64,000 bases of DNA, taken from contig OY986970.1 of NCBI GenBank assembly GCA_963920575.1, forward strand, positions 139,001-203,000, written 5' to 3'. The translations under genes were made by a program, and so were the position numbers. The first letter of the stretch is position 1. Each line of letters starts with the position of its first letter. The notes below the pieces were generated by a model. It saw nothing but the letters and a program-made list of their open reading frames with translations, ran no database searches and was not told the DNA's origin. This document shows positions 53,436 to 63,212 of this stretch, piece by piece. The DNA is from Narthecium ossifragum (taxonomy: Eukaryota > Streptophyta > Magnoliopsida > Dioscoreales > Nartheciaceae).

Positions 53436-55486
53436 ATGACGGAGGTAGAACATGATATTGGCGGCGAAGTGGACATGAATGAGCCAACTTTGGAGGAGAG
53501 GCTTTCTAGTCTAGATTTCATCAACCATACCAGAGCACAAATCAATGGTGAACAAGAGCCATCTGCCACAGCGAAGCCCCCAAGTGCGGATTCAGTATAT
53601 ATTTTGCTGAAGCAAGCATTACATGCTGAAGATCATGCGTTGCTGTTGGATTGCTTGTACACGAGAGACGAAAAGGTTTGTTGCTATGCTTCTATTGACT
53701 TACCTGCTCTTTCATCAGGCATGTAGGGTTGATTTGAAAATGTTGAACACACTGGCTTATGGCTGTCTTCTCTAATTCAGATGTCTCGATACCAGTCATT
53801 ATTTTCTTTGGTTATTGAACTATTATATCACCTGAATTTCTTTAGCTTGAGCTCGATTTGCGACTTGTTTGTAGGTTATTACAAATTCAACCATGCTTTT
53901 AAGTCCGGCAGAAGTTTTGAAACTATTGAAGTCCCTTGTATCCATGGTGCAGTCGAGGTAATAATGTTTAGTCGATATGAGATCTGTAAATGCTTGTTCT
54001 GAAGGTATATTCTGCTTGCCCATGCAAAATCTTGTATTGGCAGAATCTTGTTTATCTACTTGCATTGTGGTATTCCACTTATTTAGTCTTAAATTCTTTT
54101 TAACCAATGCTATTTTCATCAGAGGTGCAGTATTGGTTTGCGCCCTCCCATGGCTGCGTAGTTTGCTCAGTCAACATGCAAGCAGTATAGTGTCCCAAGA
54201 ATCATCTTTACTCGTCCTCAACTCTCTGTACCAGGTTAGTATTCCCTTTTAGCTTTCCATTTTACAAACCAGATTATCTGTGAAGTGTAATATGCTGTGA
54301 GGTATATGACATTGAACCAAAACTGGTGGCTCTATATGCCTTCATTCATGCAAAGAAAAAGCATTGTAAACAGGCATTGACCTGAGTTTATGCATCGAAT
54401 GCATATTGAGGAGGCTCCACTAGTGCATGCCCAATTTTGGTCTGCCTGTATTTATGTTGACCTTTTACGATGTTTGATATTTTTGGAATGTCCTCCAAGC
54501 ATGCTATAGTTGGTCAAATACCACAGCATCACATCACCTCAATGAACCTGAATAAGCCCATCGAAGTCATTTACCTTGTTTCCATGGCTTATGCTACTTA
54601 ACGAGGCTTTCCTGTTTTCATCTAGTTAGAACTTTTGATTGTCATTGATATCTTTTATCTGCTATCAGATCTTAGTATTAATGTTTTTTTTTTTGTTTGA
54701 TTAGATGAGCCTATTGGCTAATAGGAACTACAGATCGTAGTATTAATGTTGATATTGGTTCCATTCTCTAAAGTATCACTTACCGCATGCCTTCGACCAT
54801 TCTGTCTTTCACCAAAGCCCTTATGGTTAAGTTGCCAAGTGATTTCATCCACTCGGACCTCTATTAACTATATTGTTATTGCTTAATAGGATGCCCGAAT
54901 CTTTTAATTACAGACTTTCTCCCTTTCTTTTAGTGTGCGATATCCTGGAATGAATTAAATTTTCATGGAATCTTCAATGTAATCTAAGTTGCAAGCCTGC
55001 AAGGGGATGGCTTAGGGGTTGCAGCTTCTCACTTATGCTAGGGTATTTCCATGTGCAACTTCTTTCCATACTCTGTTACGACAACACTGGCAAGCTTTTC
55101 AACTTCTGCAAAGATTTCTACTGATGTGATGTTTTTATCTATTGCAGCTTATTGAGTCAAGGATTTCGACATCTGGATTAGCTGTCCAACTTTCTACCTG
55201 CTTAGATTACCTATGTTCAGCAGTGAGTAGCCAGCCATTGGTCCATCTAATGCCTACCATCTCAGTGCTCTAGTTTCCTCTTACCGATGCTTTTGGATGT
55301 TGTTCATAGATTCCTGATGATGATGATGCTGACGAGGATAGCACTCCCCCCGCCGTTGTCTACGAGGACAAGGATAGCGAGGATGAATCTGAAGATGCGA
55401 TGGAAACTGATGAAGAGGCTGAAGACCTTGGGGTTGTGATTCACTCTCCTGGTGATTCGGATGGTAGCGAGGTCATGAGTGACTGA
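53436..55486 (+). CDS. Small Utp12-domain protein (ribosome biogenesis, WDR43/UTP5 C-terminal-like)
   Basis: Coding exons 53436-53675, 53875-53957, 54123-54234, 55148-55222 and 55310-55486 join in frame to 228 residues. Residues about 52-163 match the Utp12 (DIP2/UTP5 C-terminal) domain: SVYILLKQALHAEDHALLLD, VLKLLKSLVSMVQSR, WLRSLLSQHASSIVSQ and LNSLYQLIESR. The C-terminus is very acidic (DDDDADED, EDESEDAMETDEEAED), common in nucleolar proteins. In yeast and animals this domain closes a WD40 protein of the UTP-A complex of the small-subunit processome; here no WD40 repeats precede it, as in the plant standalone form I recall (At1g15420). A non-coding first exon (near 52710-52808) is likely. 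The fourth intron-three stretch carries a tiny retroposon insertion (54666-54750). Confidence 0.9.
54666..54750 (-). mobile_element. Minute retroposon tail insertion with 20-bp target duplication
   Basis: CAGATCTTAGTATTAATGTT (54666-54685) recurs with one mismatch at 54731-54750. The 45 bases between begin with a T run and read, on the minus strand, as a short unique body ending in poly(A). It sits in intron 3 of the Utp12-domain gene. Confidence 0.82.
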
Positions 55487-56159
55487 CTAGTAAGGCATTG
55501 TTTAACTGATCCTCACTAGCTACCACGATGGAAGGAGCTAGGCGTGGTGGTTAAGTTTTGACTTGTAAGTTGTAACTTGAGTCCATGGTTCCATTGTAAC
55601 GTGCCTAGTCGAGGCATCTACAAACCGAAATTAGTGTTTTTAAGAACAGCCAGCCAGCCAGCCACTTGGACTCGATGATTTGTGTGGCTCAATGTTTCCC
55701 ACGCTCAGACTGATTCCTCCACAACGTTGATCGTAAGTCGAGTAACCCTCCCCAGGAGATTCCTCTGAGCAAATACATCCCAACTCCGTCACGGACCGAC
55801 CAAGAACCTTTCTTGAAATCGATTCCAGCACGCTCGACCTAGCGCTAAAGCTCTTTGGAGAGCTGCTTGTCGGATTCGGGCGTACCGTCTGCTACGTACG
55901 CAACAAAGAGACCGATCCTTTGACACCGACCCCAGCGTTTTAAGAAGCCGGGTTCCAATGCCGGGTCATGTTGTTGGAGGTCTTTAATTATGACTGAAAA
56001 TAATGTAGCAAGAGTCTAGAGTCCAAGACGCCGTTTGAAACGCTAATGCTTCGAGAGACGGAGAGAACCCTAGCCAATTCCACGTCATCCACCACGCCAT
56101 CAAACCTGCCCCCTATAAACGAGGTCGCCGCCCCAATTTCCTCTTTTCCTACTCGTTTC
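55487..56159. other. Utp12 gene 3' UTR and promoter of DUF1644 gene
   Basis: Contains a CCAGCCAGCCAGCCA run near 55650 and a CTATAAACGAGG TATA-like element at about 56112-56123, preceded by AACCCTAGCC (about 56066), a telobox-like motif. No coding region. Confidence 0.55.
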
Positions 56160-56820
56160 CTCGAGAGATTAGGGCTGGTCTCTCCCTGTCCTCTTCTTAT
56201 CTCTTCTCTTTCCCTTTGCCGGTTCGAAGAAGAGCTCCATCGGATTCTACTCACTTCTCCAGCGGCTTTATTCTGGTAAATCCTCTCAAATGCTATCGAT
56301 CTTCTTCAACCCTCATGTATCATTCATGCCATAGAGTCCGAAGGCCTATCTATCCAACGGGCTTAGAGAGAATATGACTATCGGATTCATTTCGATTTTT
56401 TTTAAATATATTTTCTTTTTACTCTGGACCGACTGACTGAAAGCATCGGTGTTGTTATTACCGATCGTGAGCGTTGATGTATGATTATTTCGAGTTTTTT
56501 TGCCCCTTGATTATTACTTCTTTAGCTGATTTCGGGTGAAGAATATGCATATTGGAAGAAGCGAGAACCTATTAATTGTTTACTTAGTTTTATGGTTTCT
56601 AATTTTTTTTCTCCGAGATATCCGAGGTTTTTGGAGGGCGGTACAAATTGAGGGTATGTGCCAAGAACTCCGTTTTTGTGCATCACGACTTGAAGGTTCA
56701 GAATGACGGTTCATCGTCTTTTGGTCTCCTTTTTCAGATGTTAATGTGTAAACTTTAATGCCTAGTCAACTTTGTCTAACAAGAATGTAGTTTTGAGCTT
56801 CTTTCCTCCATCCTCTGCAG
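56160..56820 (+). repeat. Duplicated leader/first-intron segment, copy 2 (upstream of DUF1644 gene)
   Basis: Second copy of the segment at 52710-53325; the shared donor-like TATTCTG|GTAAATCCTC has its GT at about 56276. The copies are clearly homologous over their full length with many substitutions and small indels. It probably supplies the non-coding first exon of the DUF1644 gene whose ATG is at 57582. Confidence 0.82.
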
Positions 56821-57581
56821 TTCTTTGTATCTAGATATTTAGGGTATACAATAATCACGATTGTCTAGGTGGTACTGATTTTGCTCCACCTTGGTAGACT
56901 TTGATGGCTTGCATCATCATGACTCAAGAGCTCAATTCTCGAATGTTTATTCTCGCCACTGCAGGCTGAGGGGAGTACGGATGCATGAGCTTAAGCTCTA
57001 ATTTCTGTTCATGATCAGTATCGGCTAAACTTTCTGTGACAGGAGGTGCTATTAATCATGTTTTCTTTCGGTATTTTTGTTGTAAACACCTCACTTGTTT
57101 GATTTCAATTTCAATGATTTCATCCGAGTATTCCTGTTAATTGAATTAAAGAAGTTTTTCACTCCTAGCTGTTAAATTCCATTGTTGATGTTCTCAAAAT
57201 TTTGAGTGCTTGAACAATCTTTATGTGCTTGGCATGTTATCTGTTTGTCTTTTGTTTACAATGTTTTGATTGTTAACTGGGCAATATCATTCTGTTCTAC
57301 TAAAAGAAAATGTGGAACTTCAAGTGCAAGTGGCAACTAACTGCAACTCAATGTAGACTTCTCTTTGGGTACTCTTTTCTTAAGCGGACAATACTGCTTC
57401 GGAGAAACATATCGTTTCTCTTGCTGATTGTGGGCCTTTTCTTCTTTGTTTTTCCAATGTTCAGTGTCAAGATTTCCAGTATTAGAAGCATCATAACAAT
57501 TGTCTCCTGAAATTTTTGTGTTATGAGTTATTGCGTTGCTTTGAGGAGCCACCAATTATCTCAATCAATTGCTTGACTAAT

Positions 57582-58583
57582 ATGCCGAAGGAGAGGAATC
57601 GCCGGTCTGTGTCCTTTGACCGTGGATCTCGTGTATCACCTTTTCAATGTAGCTCTTCTAGCAGCCAGCAAAGGCAGTCATCATCTTCCTCTAGACATTC
57701 TCAAGGAAATTATGTAGCAACAGACAAGGAGATTAAGGAATGGGAGGATGTGCGCTGTCCAGTTTGCATGGAGCATCCCCACAATGCGGTTCTGCTGCTC
57801 TGCTCCTCTTATGATAAGGGTTGTCGGCCTTTTATGTGCGATACTAGCTACCGACATTCTAACTGCTTCGACCAGTTTCGAAAGGCCTTCTCCGCGTCAA
57901 AGCAATCAGAGAATGATGGGGATCAGGCTGGTCAGAAGCTTAAAGAATTTCCCTGTCCTCTATGTCGTGGATGTGTTAACGGCTGGAAAGCTTTGGAGCC
58001 TGCTCGCTGCTATATGAATGCCAGGTCTCGGAGCTGCTCTTCGGAATCTTGCGGCTTTTCTGGCCCATACCAGGAACTGAGGAAGCATGCAAGATCAGAG
58101 CACCCATCCATTCGCCCTTCAGAGGCTGATCCGGAACGAGAGCGTGACTGGAGAAGGATGGAGCAACAGCGTGACCTTGGAGACCTGCTTAGCACAATAC
58201 AGTCAGCATTTCAAGGAGAAAGAAGGGGGGAGGTTGATGACGAGATTGAGGGAAGCGTGATCACCTTTCCCTCTGTTGCCATATATTTTGTGCTTCGTGT
58301 TCGTAGACATATGGGCACAGGTTCTGGGCAGTCTTTTCTGCGGTCTCCTGGACTCCGTAGACTCCCAGCAAGAGTTCTACCAAGGAGCCGTAGAGGAGTT
58401 GGGACGGTACTGTGGGGAGAAACCTTTAGCGAGCCTGAGTCAGTGAGCCGAGTTAGTCTGGATACTGATGGTGATCCTGAAGAGGATGAAGGCAGATCTG
58501 AAGACACACCAGATGGATCTCAGGGAGGCCAGGGGAGATCAAGGTGGTGGTCGAGATTGCCGGAGGATGATGAAGTGCTATGA
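57582..58583 (+). CDS. DUF1644 protein (C2H2/RING-like zinc-finger, plant-specific)
   Basis: One coding exon of 333 residues starting MPKERNRRSVSFDRGSRVSP. The conserved DUF1644 core covers about residues 48-205: EWEDVRCPVCMEHPHNAVLL, CSSYDKGCRPFMCDTSYRHS-NC, FPCPLCRGCVNGW, and a Cys/His pattern CGFSGPYQELRKHARSEHPS. Paired Cys resemble a RING or treble-clef zinc site. A Ser-rich N-terminal segment and an acidic/Arg C-terminal tail flank it. Family members are nuclear or cytosolic plant proteins, some linked to salt/ABA responses; molecular activity is not settled. ATG at 57582 was preferred to 57516 because the Pro-Lys-Glu-Arg start matches what I recall of homologues and follows an upstream leader with a likely intron. 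Confidence 0.93.
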   Translation: MPKERNRRSVSFDRGSRVSPFQCSSSSSQQRQSSSSSRHSQGNYVATDKEIKEWEDVRCPVCMEHPHNAVLLLCSSYDKGCRPFMCDTSYRHSNCFDQFRKAFSASKQSENDGDQAGQKLKEFPCPLCRGCVNGWKALEPARCYMNARSRSCSSESCGFSGPYQELRKHARSEHPSIRPSEADPERERDWRRMEQQRDLGDLLSTIQSAFQGERRGEVDDEIEGSVITFPSVAIYFVLRVRRHMGTGSGQSFLRSPGLRRLPARVLPRSRRGVGTVLWGETFSEPESVSRVSLDTDGDPEEDEGRSEDTPDGSQGGQGRSRWWSRLPEDDEVL

Positions 58584-60045
58584 TATATGGCTTCCCGAAT
58601 TCTCGGATTCCAACTATTATGGTGCAGAGCTGGTTGGGGTTTGTCGATTGCTGTTTATACCATATGGTGAGCTACTTTAGATCCTGCCTCGTTTGTGATT
58701 ATTTTTCTCATTGGTGGTAAGAAAGCATTTTCTGCTGACGTGCAGATGATAGATCTCTCTCTGCTGCTGACACTATTGGTGGACATCAGAAGTTTGGTTG
58801 GTGAAAGGCAAGATTACCTGCCAATTGCCAAAAGAATAAGAACGTAGAGGATGTTGTAATCATCTTCCATCTGTGAATGATGAAATTGAAACCCTTTTTT
58901 ATGCTTAGTTTCTTCCATCTTCCTTTGATGCATCCTTTTTTGCTGCTATTTTCTAAGTTTTATGTGGTTCCGACTGCTGTTTTGGCAATATTGGTGCGGA
59001 GATCGGAAAATTTGTGTGGCTTGTATAAAAGATTGTTATTTGCTGATAGTCTTTGGGTACAGGTGTGGAAAAGGTTTTGCATTTACATCGATGATACATT
59101 ATTTCTGCTGTCTGGCAAAATAGGCTTATGTTAAGCCCAGCTTGGTTTTGGAAAATGTTTTCTGTTTTCATTTTTTGAAAATGAAAATCTGAAAACATGT
59201 TTGGTTTGAAATATTGAAAAACTGTTTTTTGAAAATGAAAATATGAAAATGCGTTTAGTTTGTAAGTATAATTTTTGTTTTCTATGCATTTAATTTTATA
59301 AGCTAGTTATTATTATTTTATATTTATGTAAGAGATAGGTCATTAATATATGAGTTTTACATCTTTTTGTAATTTTCTATTTGAATCGATTAAATGTTAT
59401 AATTTTTTTTAATACAAGTATATCAACCTTATAAGGAGCAATAATGGTTAACTTGTATTAATTCATATCCCCTAAGTTTCTTTATATATGTTCTCTAAGT
59501 TTGTTTTATATAAATCTGCATTAATTCATATCAACCTAAGTTCTATTAATATTATCTTATGTAATATGTAAAGACTTATATTTATTTTATATACCCTAAG
59601 TTAGACTTATAATATTTTATATTATATTTTATTGGCTATGTTTTATGGTGGCAGTGAACAAAAAGCTATGACCAACCTTCGAATCCTGGACCACCTACGG
59701 GTCAACACAGCCGTCTAACCAAACAACCTATAAGGAGTTTGTTAAAATTTTATATTAACAATAACTAAAAATTGTGTCAGGAGTACAGGTGAGTACTAGT
59801 ACTTATATATGAAGTAATAAAAATTAAAAATTAAAAAAAAAACATATAACATTGAAGTTTTATTGAACTATAATATTCTCCAAACAAAATAACATTGGAG
59901 CTTTGAATGCCTAATGGTTTTCTCAGCATTTTCAGCAAATTTCATTCTGAACATTAGCAGATACTTAGAATCATCAAATGTATCTTGAAGACGAGCCCTC
60001 TCTACCGGGGAGTTTGTATCGCCTGTATGACAAACAAGCATGATT
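58584..60045. other. 3' UTR and AT-rich intergenic DNA
   Basis: The 3' UTR seems to reach to about 58.8 kb and may contain an intron. From 59140 to 59700 the DNA is very AT-rich with GAAAATGAAAAT and TTTGGTTTG motifs often seen in MITEs; I could not define ends. No gene. Confidence 0.5.
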
Positions 60046-60899
60046 AACAAAGAGACGTCTGACATCGGGTCGTCCAGAGAGATTATGAGTTTCGGAGGGA
60101 GGAGTCTTGGAGGAATTGGATCGAGGTGCTCGCCAACAATCAGCGGTCGGAGCTCTGGCAACAGAGGAAAGCGAAGTTGGGATACGGTCTATGGATGCTG
60201 TGGAAAGATTGGAACAAGGCTGTTTTTGATGGAGAAAGAGAGTCATCGGAAAAGATAGCTGGGAGAGTTGTGTGGCTATCGAAGGAATGGGTGTTGAGGA
60301 AGGCGAAGCTCAAGTTGGATACCCGCCACGCGCGAGAGGACTGGAGGGATTTCTTTACCATCAAATTGGATGCGTCGTATGACAGAGGGGAAACAGGTTT
60401 GGGTGTGGTCTGCTGGAATGCAGTTGGAGGCCGGGAATGGTGGTTCTCGGAGGGAGGAAGAGCGGCGAGTGTGTTGGCTGCAGAGCTATCGGCGATGGAG
60501 AAAGGTGTGAAGATCGTGAGAAGCAGGGGACTTTCTCGTGTGATAATTGAGTCAGACTCCAGAGACATGGTGGAGTGTGTTAACGGCCAACGACAATGAC
60601 CTAACACACTGAATGGAAGACTACAGACCCTTTGTTGGAGCGCCGCGCAATTAAGGGAGTGTCATATCTGGTTCGTCTCAAGGGAGGAGAATGGGGAAGC
60701 CGATAACCTAGCTAGAGCCTCTAGGGGGAGATGGTGTGCCCAATTCTGTGTAGGAGCCCCGGGGGCCGTCCCGACGGAGGAACCCAGGGGGGAAGATGAT
60801 GGGGTTGGCTGAAAGTTTGGGTCCTGATTTTGTAGTTCTTGCTTTCCACTAGCCCTTGTGGCTCAACTTATCAAAAAAACAAAAAACAAAGAGACGTCT
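60046..60899 (+). mobile_element. 5'-truncated LINE (RNase H domain) with 15-bp target duplication
   Basis: AACAAAGAGACGTCT occurs at 60046-60060 and 60885-60899. The enclosed 824 bp encode, from about 60126, the C-terminal part of a plant LINE ORF2: YGLWMLWKDWNKAVFDGE, FFTIKLDASYDRGETGLGVV, AAELSAMEKGVKIVRSRG, IIESDSRDMVECVN, then after a stop at 60597-60599 a further EENGEADNLARASRG stretch ending near 60810. It finishes with an A-rich tail (CAAAAAAACAAAAAAC). The short body and clean duplication show late 5'-truncated insertion. Confidence 0.9.
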
Positions 60900-62700
60900 T
60901 AATTTTAGTCAAAATGCCTTATAGAATGAAAGAGATGACCATTGCAGTTGATTATTACCATGATCAAGTATGCTAATTTTGCAAGAAAGTTCATAGAGGA
61001 TATATAGAGCTTACTTCTTGGAATGTTAAGATGAGCAGTGATGACAGGGAAGTTTAATAGCAAAAAATTCTATACTAGTAATAGCTTTGGAGATCCAAAC
61101 ACAAATCTCGAAATAACAAATAAAATATAGAATTTCAAGTGTCGCTGCTGATTTCGTTTTGTTTCGAGAAGAATTATCCGAAAAGAATTATCCGGAGTGT
61201 ATGATATATTCAGACTTAATTGGATAAGGTGCATCCTACATTGGATAATGAAACAAAAGAAAATTTATTCAAAACTCAACCGTGCATAGCATTGAAATAG
61301 CTGAAAAATCACTATGACATATTATCGAACAAATGATGTGCATAGCATGAAATTCAACCTCAACCGTCAATCAATGCCAAAACTCAAGCCAAAAAAAAAA
61401 GAAAAAACATTCATGGCAGCAACAACAGTGCAACAAAAGATGAAACTCATGAGCATTTTTGAGCTATCACAATATGGATTTTTTAGCTATTTTAATCATA
61501 GGTTTTGATTTTAAACCTAAGTGAGTAACGTACGTAAAGACCAACTATAAACTATTTTTGTGAAATCAGACTGTGAATAGGCATCAAGAAGATGGTTGAG
61601 GGGTTTCGGGCATCAAGAACAATAGTAATGCGGAGGAGACGTATTATATAGGATTTTTTTAAAAAATAATATTATATTAATAAAATATATATGTGGAGAA
61701 AATATTTATGGGGATATGACTACGCCACATCAGTGTCATCCTGGAGTAACCTTTTATTTTTTTAATTTTATCAATTAAGACGTAACTCCAAATTAGATCT
61801 TTAAACTCTCTCTCCCCCCCACGGTCTCTTTCTCGCCGCTTCTCTCTCAAACACACACACACTCTCGCCGTTCGCCATGTCCATTCTCCGGCCGTGCTCC
61901 CTGCTGTCCACAAAGCAAACCTTCCCTTAATTCCTTAATTCCCTAATTCCTTCGTTTGGTTTGCTTTGGCCACGTACATGCTGTGAGGCCATTGCCTGTG
62001 CTATGATGTGTTTTTATGGGGATATGCTGGCAATATATACAACATGATGAAAACCAAACGAAGCAAACCTTCCATTAATTCCTTCGTTCTCTCCCAAACC
62101 AAGAACACATCATAGCACCCATAATACCACCCACCTTCTCCACACCCAAGCTTGGCCCCCAGCTTAAATTGGATCAATGAACTCCAAATCAATGAACTCC
62201 AACAACCCATAAAAGACTAAAATAATCCAACCCAAATCAACGAACTCCTAAGCAATGAACTCCAACAACCCACAAATAGAATGGAGAATTCAGAGGATGA
62301 ACGGAAAGGTAATGGCCTGATAGCATGTACGCCGTTGATGACCTCATTTTCCTCCTTCCTCGAATGGTGTTGGAGGAAGGCGTGGAGGAACACACAGAGG
62401 ATGCGATGAGGACGAAGCAAGTTTCGGCGTCGCATGCAAGGATGGTTGAGGCAACTGCGACCTCCATCGCTATAAAACAACTATGATTGTTATCCACCGA
62501 GTAACATGACCAGTAACTAGATATATTCAAACTTAATTGGATGAGTGCATCCTATCGTATCCCAGCATCTGATAATATATAATAGATAAATAAACTTGCT
62601 TGCCTCTATATATAAGCCGGTGGTAAGTCGGTTTAAGTCCAAAACCCTCGACGCCGGGGCTCTTCCGCGCTCGACGCCGTGGTGGTCCAGGATGCCTTCA
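60900..62700. other. Intergenic, AT-rich, short dispersed repeats
   Basis: About 35 bases beginning ATATATTCARACTTAATTGG occur at about 61206-61240 and 62521-62555. AACGAAGCAAACCTTCC and AATGAACTCCAACAACCCA are each repeated within 61.9-62.3 kb. No coding region recognised. Confidence 0.55.
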
Positions 62701-62707
62701 TGCCGTG

Positions 62708-62895
62708 GTGGAGAGGAGGTGGCGGTGGAGAAGTAGAGACGCGGTGGAGAGGAGGAGATCACAGCGGTGGAGAGGAGGTGGCGGTGGAGAAGTAGAGACG
62801 CGGTGGAGAGGAGGAGATCACAGCGGTGGAGAGGAGGAGATCGCAGCGGTGGAGAGGAGGAGATGGAAGCGGTGGAGGAGATGGCAGCGGTTCAG
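62708..62895 (+). repeat. GC-rich minisatellite, 59-bp unit plus shorter subunits
   Basis: Two perfect or nearly perfect 59-bp units (from 62708 and 62767) are followed by 23-bp subunits of GTGGAGAGGAGGAGATCGCA type. Open frames across it on both strands are low-complexity artefacts. Confidence 0.88.
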
Positions 62896-63212
62896 GTAAG
62901 TCTCGATCTTCCTCAGTTCCTCCTCTCTCCTCTCCTCTCCTCTCCTCTCTGTTCTTCCTCAGACGCGGTGGAGGAGATCCCTGCTTTCCCCTCTCCTTCA
63001 CCTCTCTTCTCCCTCTTATAATCGAGCCTCAATTATGGAGGTGACCGGCACCACTCTGTTTCCGACAGAGACCAAAAGTGGTGGTGCCAGAGCCGGGGGC
63101 AAAGCCGGTGCTGCTGGCCCACCGGCTCGATATTTGTTGGCCGGCACCAAGGGTGCCGGTCGGCTCGTGAATCCTTGCTATCACCCAACTCTCCCCAAAA
63201 TTCCATACCACC
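62896..63212. other. Intergenic; no gene supported
   Basis: Pyrimidine-rich CTCTCCTCTCCTCTC run at about 62928-62951, then a GC-rich segment. A GGCACC/GCCGGT-rich stretch at 63040-63165 has open frames but no domain. Confidence 0.5.

Noticed and set aside
57516..57581. Upstream in-frame ATG of the DUF1644 gene
   Set aside because: The extra 22 residues (Cys/Ile-rich) do not resemble the family start; MPKERNRRS fits better.
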